This document shows positions 9,901 through 18,303 of a stretch of DNA of 33,157 nt, piece by piece. Each line of letters opens with the position of its first letter. Positions within the stretch are counted from its first letter, which is position 1. The stretch is from the NCBI GenBank assembly GCA_018693795.1, contig JABHMJ010000052.1, positions 1-33,157 on the forward strand. The letters run 5' to 3'. The notes under the pieces are model-generated. The model did no database searches, had not been told where the DNA came from, and saw only the letters and a program-made list of their open reading frames with translations. The position numbers and the translations under genes are program-made. Source of the DNA: Candidatus Woesearchaeota archaeon (GTDB taxonomy: Archaea > Nanobdellota > Nanobdellia > SCGC-AAA011-G17 > PNOQ01).

Positions 9901-10796
9901 TTAAATCCTAAAACCCCATTTTCAAAAGAAACCATAATAAATCCTTCCCCGGCACCAAGATCTCTAAAATTATTTTCTTCAAATACCCCCCACTCATCTA
10001 AAGAATCACCACAAATGCAATCACCATCGCAACCCCCATATAAACATTTTGTATTACCAGCAATAGCACCCACACAATATACATAATTTGAAAAAGAAAC
10101 ATCAATATCTAATAACTCTCCTACAAAATTATTAAGAGAACCAATATTTGATTGTTCTAAAGTGGATAAAGTTGGTTTATAAACATATTTCTTATACGTA
10201 GTTCCATAATCAACAATAGCCAATCCAACTCCTTCCCCCATATCAGCAATTATTTGTCCATTTTCAACACTTATTTTTTTCCAATCTTCATTATAATAAC
10301 TATAAAAAAATGCATTCATGCCACCAGAAGAACGGTGAGAAACAAATCCCGCACCAGTTCCTCCTGCAAATGTCGAATATGGGCCGTCTCCCACTCCTTC
10401 GTATGACTCTCCATCAATAGAAACAACATCAAAAGATGCTTTTTTAGTATTATAAACATAAGCTAAATTTCTTTCTGGAACTATAAATATTGCGAGGTTT
10501 CCCCCAACAGCATAATTATCAGAATCAAAACCATACGGCCCATCTAAATAATATATTTGGCCCAATCTACAATCATATACTCCATACCTACTATTATCAT
10601 AATCATAAAAAGCAGCAATTTCTCCGCCAGATATAACTGTACCGCCAATATTTTCAGAAATATGTATTTGATTATTACTACAAATAAAATCGTTAACATC
10701 ACTTTGATAAATAACACCAGAAGAAACTTCATTAATAAAAAAAATGAAAAAAAATAGAAAAGAATACAAAATCCATTTTTTACAATGTTTCACCAT
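3906..10796 (-). CDS. Giant secreted multidomain exoprotein (PKD, propeller/BNR, CBM-like)
   Basis: A 2296-aa secreted protein with a signal peptide (about 1-27). The N-terminal 550 residues look like beta-propeller repeats. A PKD-like domain (about 600-685, NVAPVAQIG to YDLEQIEIV) precedes BNR/Ycf48-like segments (about 690-765 and 1230-1650) with repeated GENW, GGINWDE, DNVYVS and DGESW phrases. A second PKD-like stretch lies near 1690-1800, and a CBM/CenC-like jelly roll (about 2010-2195: VKNPSFELDGG, FPDGWET, WTEIEFVV). A VVDDP tandem linker (about 2233-2255) leads to a weakly hydrophobic C-terminus. The start lies 8 bases after the stop of the RHS shell gene, so the two are co-transcribed. 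A surface or adhesion role is likely; substrate and partner are unknown. Confidence 0.75.
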   Translation of the reverse strand: MVKHCKKWILYSFLFFFIFFINEVSSGVIYQSDVNDFICSNNQIHISENIGGTVISGGEIAAFYDYDNSRYGVYDCRLGQIYYLDGPYGFDSDNYAVGGNLAIFIVPERNLAYVYNTKKASFDVVSIDGESYEGVGDGPYSTFAGGTGAGFVSHRSSGGMNAFFYSYYNEDWKKISVENGQIIADMGEGVGLAIVDYGTTYKKYVYKPTLSTLEQSNIGSLNNFVGELLDIDVSFSNYVYCVGAIAGNTKCLYGGCDGDCICGDSLDEWGVFEENNFRDLGAGEGFIMVSFENGVLGFNKDDNGVDYSNYITPPGEFFNLSVGGKYGAEIRSASDESPRSFVVYDSILSSFVNYGFLPIEEYFTIPYLESESILAGYDALSISTVFDDGGFNMIGYNGDGFFTEDAIQSNEELMLINSNECASDGSDIKSVLRWTTGRIVDSNFVLENTHSFEGLGWQGSISESRINSPTCNGYECCSGYGVIPDSQPSLLFNPSLPSEIFDNQALEINVIVSDGNLDCGDDHHEFIWSITYPDGTSEVITNLELDDPTRLILSGEKMALLSGEVEGTLVINLRVEDRMGLYAIEEININVIEEITNVAPVAQIGAIFPNPSLMNIPISFSGFGTDSIGDIIMEYEWSIDGQVVSTEHSFEMPLLELGVHDVKFRVKDSELWSTYDLEQIEIVDMPNLGENWEQSFISSFNLNGVSCDGNYCIAVGDGGTVLFSYDNGLNWEDITFPFDYALLDVYTKDGNVFVSTKNKGIFKSPYTTPGFSMKKNIFENVYYYIKNIFKGDVPRFSAVSFNWERIYPITDNLDFDDWVEVSPNIFLPSEWNIANDDGYINYVGDYGNGVEIMPSSSLGNYQSNYLYTELEVVPVVRYVLAGKGTNFDGGTWAIEIENSDGNSLGGISDSSFPSGIIGNFNFSFVSSTNFININLFPPQNRGDLYNAYYDLRLFPYSGTGDFPPPLGESNLGDIDSFSYVGGYGAPSTVEWVPFTKRPISDASGQGWVPVISSEIPLTLMYVVDLSDIGQIEADLTDCIDCPGFPLCGLDPEYYDSNYATFVNADSYQLKLCKLKSSVDANREYFVESCVEPDFIEGGIDGDYYVCPENTISTLDTVPNYCCGYSSASLDPNRKEKYIVSGENGFFEFDDNFNPSWVSSNKNFNFLSCVDDYGCFGVRENILSKFYPSGFSWIIENNIISNNGHFNDISFIDQNEGFVVGKYGKVLSTLDGGINWDEDFDLTSDKEGLYGFGKSSYPYGGMVVTEIGGTSLNDIYAVFNDNLIDTSNYYEPILAHYDGNGWGIVDFGETLNFGTSGYGHGGIITDFWSDSPDNVYVSIYGQNVPDGELGIFHYDGESWTYLEDLTNYILSNRYVNPYNHPYSFKSMKIVGSLDGNVYFHPSVGNIIFKWDGSSSDHIEMPISGGGNTWAYYPPMIFSAGGISSNNLFTIAQGYDAGAVAWKYDGSSWVNLGNPVPNYFNIHSTIVVSDEGNIYFKRPFGNNIGEGKNFYEFSGGSWSEIIQSGIPNEISIFGKSHILAENDIYTCGQYKVDHYNGDTWEEISTIGVLSNKLSSFWRWGEHTFVGGDYGEFKYNDGTDSTWYDALEVIFPEGLVDLNAIDFKNNDVIYIVGDNGEILKQESNGERIVENYPGDIFLNLNDVEILQDDTSLIVGDLGSVMKSVDLSNSAPVVEIFTGAGISSSYGGHPQVNRMVSSSTNSVTFSSNVDDSSTPEEHIIYQWSITFDSDGIKRDLDGSQTLEIEDIRDFGEDGRYGLATVMLEAIDFGGLSGADQVSILIKPIVPIKPISNIVQIIADPYNDEFQQLEGTNYDSLAVSGCQNLIFEGEGCDNPIGCSFDVGDSDYGFILTNNWELGGNSIGDSDIFSYSANNLLVSGLSSNYFFQYSVLDNDGMWSDFDDDFVSSYAGNINKIKTIDLDLIDMIPGKNYCEPLCCPDGGCKDSSLFIGDNTASNGPCCGDDPNEYYVTTNGNSKCCLYENYIVDGSGCSRPDNLVEEDGLVKNPSFELDGGFDLIPFSDNDDDIAGNNFPDGWETNDKTKSRMDGSEVYSGDSSIMIFDESSYVNQRIPTREGYYYKVSGMIKTGCGVEGCFGTMLTNAIKDDDTFDWSSNCKLNIDSEDIQRVYGVSDWTEIEFVVKHEGCRDDVRLLVNCYNTPPGGASGIVWCDDISVEESRTLFCDPGYNEVNGICVEILPFDVTDGVMGVPGGEISDVPAIDDPIVDDPVVDDPVVDDPVVDDPIIIIPDKPSKARIEAATDPELSPSGFWNKIIAEFLSLFVY
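4030..4098 (+). repeat. 15-bp in-frame tandem repeat coding for VVDDP
   Basis: Unit GGATCATCAACTACT (plus strand) occurs at 4030-4044, 4045-4059 and 4060-4074, with one substitution at 4075-4089, then a partial copy. On the minus strand it encodes a repeated VVDDP linker before the C-terminus of the 2296-aa exoprotein. The near-perfect identity suggests recent copy-number change. Confidence 0.9.
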
Positions 10797-10804
10797 CTTT
10801 TAAA

Positions 10805-13800
10805 TTACTCAGATATATCATGAGGAACAATAACCTTTCCTGAATCTTTACATGAACAACCACTAATTTCAATTAAAGATTTATCAGAAGAACATAGATA
10901 TTCACATTTTTGAGAATCACTCATCAATCCAACATCTTTAGATATGCCCCCACAATTCGGATAAACATCACCTATAGAACCAGCATAAAAAACCAAATCA
11001 GCCAAATTATTTTGGCCATCAATATAAAAATCTACAGATGGATAATAATCAGCAGCCATGTATTGGGGAACAAAGTAAATATGATCTGATAAACCAATTT
11101 CTCCATCATTGTTCATATCTCCAGCACAAGTTTCACTAACAACATTTGGATTTAAACCAATTCCATAACTATACCTAGTTATTACATTTCCTTCCGGAGA
11201 ATTATATCCAATTTTAGCGATTCTTCTGCCCAATACATCATAAATAAAATTATATCCTTTAGTAGTTGAACCAGTATTTGGATCTTTATGATACAATCTA
11301 CTCATAAGATGATTATAATCATATTCATAAACAACAATATCTTCACCAACACATGTTTTCTCAATCATATTTCCCACTTCATCATAATCATATGTACAGT
11401 CTAAATTATCTGTACTCATCAATCTATCATCTTTTCTACCATAACAAAATTCTCCAGGACTACATGGGTCGTCATAAACATAATTAGTAATATCTCCATC
11501 TAAATTCCTATATTCTCTATTTCCTACTTCATCATAAATATAAGAAATGCTATCCAAATTAAATTCTCCTTCATCGTAATAATCTAAATCTGTAACAGTT
11601 TCTAATCTACTATTACTATCATAACCAAACGAAACAGCGTTAGTTTCAAATGGCTCAGGACTATCTCTTATGTAATTATCATAATCCGCCATCCCAATTA
11701 AATTGCCAGACAAATTATACGCATAATGTTCTTTAAACATCATAGGATTGATTAAATCATCATATATTTCTATATCAGTAACCCAATCTCGATCAGTATA
11801 CTTATATTCAGTAGACACACCATTACCATACAAAGAAAAGTTTATCAAACCAGCGTCAGTATATGAATAATCAGAACTTATAATTTCTTGACCATTATTA
11901 AAATCTAAAACTCCGACCCTCTCCATTTGACCAAGGGAATTATATTCTTGAATTATCATTTCCGATCTTAATTCATCTAAAATAGTTAATATATTATCGC
12001 CAAAATCATACCCAAATGAATAACTAGAATAAACTTCATTGTGTCCAGAATATAATCCATCATATGATTCCAAATGAATCATTCTACCTCCAATATCATA
12101 CCCATATACTATTTTACTTATAGCATTTCCATTGTCATCATAATTTTCAACCCAACAAAGTCTGCCTTTATTTTTAACAGCACCAAAATCTGAACATTCA
12201 TCATCATAATGACTAATTATTCTAGTAACAAAGCCATTTCCTTTATCGACTTCTACTTCAATAATGTTAATATCAAGCGCATCATAAGTATTTTTAACAA
12301 CAAATCCTCGATCATCAGTTACAGTTAATAAATTTCCATTATCATCATAAGTATAGTTTTCACAACCACTATTTGGATTGCAAGTTTGATTTATTCTTCC
12401 CAATGAATCGTATTTATTTTCGGTTACAATGCCTTCAAAATCAATATTTATTAATTCATTCTTTATATTATAATCAAAAACAGCTTCATTATTTTCGGGG
12501 TCAACTGTTTTTCTAACGTTTCCAAATTCATCTGATAAAGAAAACGAAGTTTTTCCTTCTTCATCAGTAATAGAATTTTTCCTCAAAGTAACACCCAATT
12601 CATCATCATACTGACTTCCATAATTAGATTGAACAAATAAATCTGCATTAGATTTCCCCAAGGGATATACTTTATCTGCTCTAGCTAATGGATTTAATTG
12701 ATAAGAAATTTCAGATTTAATTCTTTCATCCATCTCACTTTTAGAAGAAATTATATAATGTTCATCCATTCCATCGGGATTACTTAATCCAATATTATAA
12801 ATTAATTTTTCAAAAGGATTCATAGATTCAATCATTTTTCCCGCAACACTTTGTAATTTAACAGGCTTATATTCAACATCTACCTTAAATAGCTCATTAT
12901 ATTCTATATCTTGAATAATAGAGGTAGATTCATCAACAACTAATTGTACTTGTTTACTTTTTCCTAAACCATCTGCAACAGCAATACTTTGTATTTCTAC
13001 ACCATCTCCTAATTCTTGACGAGTTAAAACTTCATTCATATTAGAAGATTTTAAAGCACCATCGTGTAAAGCAAAAGTATAATCATAATGAATTTTAGGA
13101 GATCCAGCATCTGTAGATTTTTCTACATCTTTTAATCTAAACATTTTATCATAATTATATTTAATTTCTTGATCATTTAAATCAGTAATAGAATCTACCA
13201 TACCAAATTCATTGTAATGACTTTTTGTTGCATGGTCAAGATCATTTTTTACGCAAGTAATAAAATTATTACCAAACGCCCCAGAAGTTTGAGAACAAGG
13301 ATCCCCATTAGTCCCATAATACATAAAAGAAGAATGTCCTTTTGCATCCATAATTTCTACTGGTGCCCCATATTGATTATACTCTATAATTGTAGAAGTT
13401 AAAATTTCATCTGATCCAACTCCAGAAAAAGACCTTTTTGGCATCCAATCTCCAACAGCACCAGGAACATTTTTTGACCAAACGGTCCTTTCAGATGCAA
13501 CCGGAATTCTAAGGGCAGAATTTTCATAAACATTAGTTCCAGAAGTTTGAGTCATCATATTTTTAGATTTCATTTCTGGATATAATTCAAAAGCAAATTC
13601 TGTTTTAGAAACCCTATTACCGAATGAACTTAATTCTACAACACTATTGACCATTCCATTTTCTAAATTATGTGAATAAATTACTGTATTTGTAACTCCA
13701 TCTACATTCGAAATTTCTCCTAAAAGTTTTGGTAAGGTAGATTTTATATAATAAACAACAGTCTCGGTATCTGGATTTCCATCAGTACTAGGACTCATTC

Positions 13801-16543
13801 CAGTAATCGGATCAACAAAATCATTTGTCATCTCCCATTGAAATCTCACATCTTGAGTATCATGAACATAATTAGTTTCACTAACTAGTCCTTTAGAATT
13901 ATCATAGCTTTTAACAGATTCCACATAATTCCTCTTCCAACTATTATCTGTTAAATAACCAGCAACACAATCTCCATTAACATTTCTCCCAGCGCAATCA
14001 TTCCAATCCTCATCTCTAGATTCATAAGGATCTTTGTAATCATAAACCACTTCTCCAAACGAACCATCAGCAGGAGTTTTAGAAGTAATTGTCCTATATG
14101 CAATATAAACACCAGAACCAGCGCCAGCATTATCCCATGGGAAAGTATAAATAGTTTCCTGTGCAGCAAAATCATAAGTTTCAGAAGGTCTTCTAGTTAA
14201 AACACCAGGACCATATTCAAAAGCCGTATCTGTAGTATCAAATCCATCATTTGCAATGATTTTTCCAACTCTTATCCCTCCCCCGAGTTCATTCAATGGA
14301 GTTTCTCCATCTTCAATAGCACCATCCCAATCTGGAACATCTCCTGTCAGTCTTGGTGCAATATCATATTTATTAGGTTCATATTCATAGGTAACTTTTC
14401 CACTCGTAGGATAAGTTATTTCTTTTAGGGACCATGCATTTGCCCCACAACCATCTGCCATATCATCTACAATATAATTATCTCCATCTTTATTCTGACT
14501 ATAAAATCCCCAGAAATCAGTAAACTCTCTATTTATTCCCTTATTATCATATTCATCAACATCAAAAGAAGGATTACAATCTTCATAAATAAAAGAAGTT
14601 TCAGGATCATATGTAGTTACATCGCCAGAAGTATAATCATAACTTCGTTTTTGTACACTTTTTAAAGTTCTTTGGCCAAATTCAGCGCCATTGGGAGCTT
14701 TTAATTCTGGATCAGCAACAGTCCCCTCGGCATAATTAAAAACATAATCAAACAAATGCTGATTACCAAATTTATAATCCAAACTAATTTTATCTAATTG
14801 TTGAGCCCCATCATTAGAACCAGAATAAACAAAATCAGCTAAATGGGTGCTTGTTTCAATTGAATCAATATGAACTAAATCTCTATCTGTCTTTCTACTT
14901 CCAGATTTAACTGCAATTATCTTTTCAAACGTACCGGGGATTCCAACAAAAGTTTTGACTCCACCAGGCAAATCTTCTATATTACTATGAGGATCATAAC
15001 CAAACCAATTCCCAGAATAATCATCATCAGGATCCGCCCTACTATCTGCAATTTCACGTGCATTATAAATAGGAGTTTTATCAATATAATTCAAATTATA
15101 ATTTTCATAATTTAACTTAACCCAAGAACCCTCATCTCCATCCCCCACAATACCATCTCCATTATCCGAATAGTAAACACTTTTTATTTCATTTAAGTAC
15201 CAAGTATCTATGTGTTCTGCAACATTATTATAAAATCTGTATGGCTGCAAGTTAGAAATATAACCGAACGGGACAGGTTGACCAACCACGGGGGGAACAT
15301 AATCACATCCATTAGATTCAGAAGCAACTAAATATATATCTTCTGTACATTTATCACACTTATAGTACCTAATTTGATAACTATCTTTGGATAAATGGCT
15401 AGAACAATCTCCAATATCCTCACTCCAATCCTTAGTTATTGGACAAGGCAAATCTCCTTTCCAAACATAATCATTTCTTAAAGGTTCTACAACAGAATCT
15501 CCACAAGTTCTAAATCCACTTAAATCTTTTTGATAAGCATAAGGACAAATCCATGCTTTATTACATGCAGTATCATGATCATCTTCAGCAATAATATAAT
15601 AATCATAACTATGCCCGCCTGATGCACTAACTTCAATATAATCAGAAACACATTCTCCTTGAAGATTACAAACTTCAGAAGGTTCAAGAGAAGCTATTTC
15701 TTTATCAGTATACACGGCAGGACTATCTTCTATAGTAATTCCAGTCCAATAATCAGCCTCATTACTACTAATTGAACTAACAGAATCGGCACCACCAAAA
15801 ACATATTCAGTACCATCAACAGATTTAACAACAAAACTATTTATTTTTCCAGAAACATCTGTTGTATAATCAATATCTACTGCACTCCAACTTAAAGGAT
15901 AAAATTTACCATCCTCGCCAAACATCATTTGAGTAGCTCCCCCTGGAAAATTCAAAAACCAATTATCTTGCACCCCGCCCTCATCATCGGAACCAGATTT
16001 ACCTGCTTCATTTAATGAAAATAAACTTCCTTCAATAGAATTAAGTTCTATGAATGGTTCATCACTATAGGCCATGCATCCATCTTGTCCAAGACTACAG
16101 CCGCCAACGCAAGGAGTGGTAATATAACCTCCCGTACAAGAAACAGTATTACCGCATTGAGAATTATATCCATCAGGATCAACACAACCATAATTAGAAA
16201 TAGAAGCACCTATTTTTCCTTGATCATTAGTATCATCAATATAATTTTGAACACCCCTAACAACAGAGCCAGTTCCCAAATTCCAACCAAGTCCAACAGA
16301 ACTAGCTTCTTGGTGAGTTTTAATTCCAGCACTATAACTTAAAGATAATGGAAATCCCATTCTACCCGGGATCTCAAACAAAGGAACGCTAATAGACATA
16401 TCTCCATTATAAGTAGGATCTGTATTGCCATTTACAACATCAAAATTCCCAACTTCAGGAGAAGTTGAAGTATCAGATGCTGAAACAAAATAAACGTTAA
16501 AAATCAAACTAAATACAATAAAAACTAATACACCTTTTTTCAT
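10805..16543 (-). CDS. RHS/YD-repeat shell protein, SpvB-like N-terminus, C-terminal dockerin-like dyad
   Basis: A 1912-aa secreted protein. I place the start at the ATG at 16543, because the TATA at 16567-16574 is 27 bases upstream and a standard signal peptide (MKKGVLVFIVFSLIF to VSA) follows; the more upstream ATG lies before the predicted transcript start. Residues about 28-120 match the SpvB/TcdB-like entry region (ISVPLFEIPGRMGFPLSLSYSAG, VGLGWNLG). YD repeats (YDDNGNL, YDxxGR and similar) fill about 1120-1780. Instead of the usual RHS core and DPxG cleavage motif, the protein then has a dockerin-like EF-hand pair (about 1804-1861: GDMNNDGEIGLSD and VDFYIDGQNNLADL). The missing core is encoded separately at 1950-3140. 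It heads an operon with the exoprotein 8 bases downstream. Confidence 0.88.
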   Translation of the reverse strand: MKKGVLVFIVFSLIFNVYFVSASDTSTSPEVGNFDVVNGNTDPTYNGDMSISVPLFEIPGRMGFPLSLSYSAGIKTHQEASSVGLGWNLGTGSVVRGVQNYIDDTNDQGKIGASISNYGCVDPDGYNSQCGNTVSCTGGYITTPCVGGCSLGQDGCMAYSDEPFIELNSIEGSLFSLNEAGKSGSDDEGGVQDNWFLNFPGGATQMMFGEDGKFYPLSWSAVDIDYTTDVSGKINSFVVKSVDGTEYVFGGADSVSSISSNEADYWTGITIEDSPAVYTDKEIASLEPSEVCNLQGECVSDYIEVSASGGHSYDYYIIAEDDHDTACNKAWICPYAYQKDLSGFRTCGDSVVEPLRNDYVWKGDLPCPITKDWSEDIGDCSSHLSKDSYQIRYYKCDKCTEDIYLVASESNGCDYVPPVVGQPVPFGYISNLQPYRFYNNVAEHIDTWYLNEIKSVYYSDNGDGIVGDGDEGSWVKLNYENYNLNYIDKTPIYNAREIADSRADPDDDYSGNWFGYDPHSNIEDLPGGVKTFVGIPGTFEKIIAVKSGSRKTDRDLVHIDSIETSTHLADFVYSGSNDGAQQLDKISLDYKFGNQHLFDYVFNYAEGTVADPELKAPNGAEFGQRTLKSVQKRSYDYTSGDVTTYDPETSFIYEDCNPSFDVDEYDNKGINREFTDFWGFYSQNKDGDNYIVDDMADGCGANAWSLKEITYPTSGKVTYEYEPNKYDIAPRLTGDVPDWDGAIEDGETPLNELGGGIRVGKIIANDGFDTTDTAFEYGPGVLTRRPSETYDFAAQETIYTFPWDNAGAGSGVYIAYRTITSKTPADGSFGEVVYDYKDPYESRDEDWNDCAGRNVNGDCVAGYLTDNSWKRNYVESVKSYDNSKGLVSETNYVHDTQDVRFQWEMTNDFVDPITGMSPSTDGNPDTETVVYYIKSTLPKLLGEISNVDGVTNTVIYSHNLENGMVNSVVELSSFGNRVSKTEFAFELYPEMKSKNMMTQTSGTNVYENSALRIPVASERTVWSKNVPGAVGDWMPKRSFSGVGSDEILTSTIIEYNQYGAPVEIMDAKGHSSFMYYGTNGDPCSQTSGAFGNNFITCVKNDLDHATKSHYNEFGMVDSITDLNDQEIKYNYDKMFRLKDVEKSTDAGSPKIHYDYTFALHDGALKSSNMNEVLTRQELGDGVEIQSIAVADGLGKSKQVQLVVDESTSIIQDIEYNELFKVDVEYKPVKLQSVAGKMIESMNPFEKLIYNIGLSNPDGMDEHYIISSKSEMDERIKSEISYQLNPLARADKVYPLGKSNADLFVQSNYGSQYDDELGVTLRKNSITDEEGKTSFSLSDEFGNVRKTVDPENNEAVFDYNIKNELINIDFEGIVTENKYDSLGRINQTCNPNSGCENYTYDDNGNLLTVTDDRGFVVKNTYDALDINIIEVEVDKGNGFVTRIISHYDDECSDFGAVKNKGRLCWVENYDDNGNAISKIVYGYDIGGRMIHLESYDGLYSGHNEVYSSYSFGYDFGDNILTILDELRSEMIIQEYNSLGQMERVGVLDFNNGQEIISSDYSYTDAGLINFSLYGNGVSTEYKYTDRDWVTDIEIYDDLINPMMFKEHYAYNLSGNLIGMADYDNYIRDSPEPFETNAVSFGYDSNSRLETVTDLDYYDEGEFNLDSISYIYDEVGNREYRNLDGDITNYVYDDPCSPGEFCYGRKDDRLMSTDNLDCTYDYDEVGNMIEKTCVGEDIVVYEYDYNHLMSRLYHKDPNTGSTTKGYNFIYDVLGRRIAKIGYNSPEGNVITRYSYGIGLNPNVVSETCAGDMNNDGEIGLSDHIYFVPQYMAADYYPSVDFYIDGQNNLADLVFYAGSIGDVYPNCGGISKDVGLMSDSQKCEYLCSSDKSLIEISGCSCKDSGKVIVPHDISE

Positions 16544-16566
16544 AACAAAAAATAGACCAAAAACAA

Positions 16567-16574
16567 TATTTAAA
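16567..16574 (-). promoter_or_regulatory. TATA box of the RHS shell operon
   Basis: TTTAAATA on the minus strand, centred 27 bases before the ATG at 16543. It decides the start of the RHS shell gene and lies in the short gap after the small secreted protein gene. The RHS operon therefore has its own promoter. Confidence 0.6.
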
Positions 16575-16595
16575 GCTTTCCCCATCATTTATAAA

Positions 16596-16904
16596 TCAAA
16601 ATTTTAAAACATACCTAAAAGAAGCATCTTGTACAGAAAGTCCATCATTTCCATTAAAACCAACATAAATACTAATTCCTTCTTTGTCCCACGTAGCACC
16701 AAATTTTTTAAAATTTTCAAATTGGGGTTCAACGCCATATAATTTATTTTCAACAAAATTTAAATAATAATTTCTTAAATTCTCTAAAGAACTAGAAACA
16801 ACTTTATTCTCTTCACAAACTATATCTTCAACAGTAGGAACTTTATCAGCTCCAAAAACAGGAGAACTCAAACCAAGAACAATTCCAAATAAAACTCCTT
16901 TCAT
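16596..16904 (-). CDS. Small secreted protein of unknown function
   Basis: A 102-aa protein with a clear signal peptide (MKGVLFGIVLGLSSPVFGA); the mature part is about 83 residues with one cysteine and no domain I recognise. A TATA-like TTTTTATAG about 27 bases before the ATG supports the start and a leaderless message. It lies just upstream of the RHS shell gene in the same orientation, 52 bases away, so a role alongside RHS export or anchoring is possible but only by position. It is divergent from dacZ. Confidence 0.6.
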   Translation of the reverse strand: MKGVLFGIVLGLSSPVFGADKVPTVEDIVCEENKVVSSSLENLRNYYLNFVENKLYGVEPQFENFKKFGATWDKEGISIYVGFNGNDGLSVQDASFRYVLKF

Positions 16905-16986
16905 AATATAAATTTAAAAAATAACTATAAAAATCTTCCTAAAAACAAAAAGTTATTTTAACAACCTTCGACTACCAAATATAAAA

Positions 16987-17820
16987 TTGAAAAAAATAGA
17001 CAAAACTATCGGATTTGCAGCAACAAGAATTGCAAAAGAAATAGAAGCAGATAGTATCATAACAATTGAAAAAATTCACGATGAAAAATTAAATGACACC
17101 GACGAGATTGCTATTAAAGTTTCAATATTCAAACAAACCTCTCCAGGAATTTTTAAAAAAATAGAATATGAAACCAAAACAAAAAAAATAGAATTTGGTT
17201 CAGTGGCCCCAATAAAAACAATTCTAGCAGAAGCAATTAATAAAAGATATATAGAAAAAGAAGAAAGATTAGTTTGCGTTCAAGATGCAAATATTGGAAC
17301 TGGATACAAAGGGTTATTATTTGTAATTGACGTCGATGAAGTTTTCTTCAAAATTGGTCAACAAAAGCTTTCAGAATATATTTCTTCAGAAATTGTTGAG
17401 GCAGTTATTAATGTAGCAAAAGAAATTGGCGAAGAAGGAAGAGAGGGAAGAAAAATAGGTACAGCATTCATAATAGGAGATCCAAAAGAAATAAATCAAT
17501 ATTTAAAACAAATGATAATTAATCCATTTTATAATTTAGAAGTAAAACCAAAAATAACAGATCCAGATTTAAAAGAAACAATAAAAAACTTTGCTCAATT
17601 AGACGGCGCTTTTATAATAAATAACGAAGGAGAAATATTAACAGCAGGAACTTACATAAATATAGACGCTTCAGATTTAGATTTTCCCGACGGATTTGGA
17701 ACAAAACATAGGTCTGTTGCAGCATTAACAAAACACACAAATGCAATTGGAGTTGTAGTCTCAGAATCGGGTGGAAAAGTAAGAGTTATGAAAAAAGGAA
17801 GAATCTCAATTAAAGTTTAA
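16987..17820 (+). CDS. dacZ: Archaeal diadenylate cyclase (c-di-AMP synthase, DacZ type)
   Basis: A 277-aa protein that should condense two ATP to cyclic di-AMP. The C-terminal DAC (DisA_N) domain has the DGA motif at 206-208, which binds metal and nucleotide, and GTKHRS at 238-243 in place of the usual GTRHRA. VVVSESGG (256-263) matches the expected segment after it. The N-terminal ~110 residues form a pyruvate kinase-like alpha/beta region typical of DacZ. The start is a TTG at 16987; a TATA-like TTATTTTA at 16953-16960 lies about 30 bases upstream, and no better ATG fits the family N-terminus. The gene is convergent with the pilin gene, with a 4-base overlap of the stop codons. Confidence 0.88.
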   Translation: MKKIDKTIGFAATRIAKEIEADSIITIEKIHDEKLNDTDEIAIKVSIFKQTSPGIFKKIEYETKTKKIEFGSVAPIKTILAEAINKRYIEKEERLVCVQDANIGTGYKGLLFVIDVDEVFFKIGQQKLSEYISSEIVEAVINVAKEIGEEGREGRKIGTAFIIGDPKEINQYLKQMIINPFYNLEVKPKITDPDLKETIKNFAQLDGAFIINNEGEILTAGTYINIDASDLDFPDGFGTKHRSVAALTKHTNAIGVVVSESGGKVRVMKKGRISIKV

Positions 17821-18263
17821 TTATCTAAAATTAATACTGCATCAACTTCTGCTCTAATATTATTAACACCAATAGAACTTCCATCAAATCCTACAGCAAA
17901 GATTTTAGATTGAAATGGATCTAATTTAAAATTTTCTGGAGAACAAATTTCACTTCCAAACTCTCCATTAGTTTTTACAATAAAATTAACATCTTGATTT
18001 TCTTCATTCTCAATCAAAATACAATAACAATTACTAGATAAACATTGGATATCTGCGCCCGCACATAAAGTAGCACAATCTGCTTTATTAGGATACCTAG
18101 CATCAAAACTTAATAAAACAGCATTTTCAATTCTTTTATTTTGATCTTCAATTAACCCAGTATTCAAATTAAAAGTACTAATAAAAACAAAAACACCTAT
18201 AACAATTGCAAATCCAACTAAAAACACACTAGCAATTAATGGCGAAATTCCTCTTCTATTCAT
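17817..18263 (-). CDS. Archaeal type IV pilin-like protein
   Basis: A 148-aa protein. The N-terminus MNRRGISPLIASVFLVGFAIVIG is the class III (prepilin/flagellin) signal: two arginines, a glycine at the cleavage site and a hydrophobic helix that serves as pilus core after FlaK/PibD-type cleavage. The rest is a beta-rich head with four or five cysteines (CATLC, CLSSNCYC). The TATA (TTTAAACT, about 18285-18292) is 25 bases before the ATG, so the mRNA should be leaderless. It could be a structural pilin or a pilin-like minor adhesin; no assembly ATPase lies in the window. Confidence 0.8.
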   Translation of the reverse strand: MNRRGISPLIASVFLVGFAIVIGVFVFISTFNLNTGLIEDQNKRIENAVLLSFDARYPNKADCATLCAGADIQCLSSNCYCILIENEENQDVNFIVKTNGEFGSEICSPENFKLDPFQSKIFAVGFDGSSIGVNNIRAEVDAVLILDN

Positions 18264-18303
18264 AACAATAAAAATATTTTATAGTTTAAATAAGTTTCTA
18301 ACA

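Noticed and set aside
10544-10757. Small frames on both strands within the 5' part of the exoprotein gene
   Set aside because: They lie inside a long coding frame, have skewed isoleucine-rich composition and no start signals.
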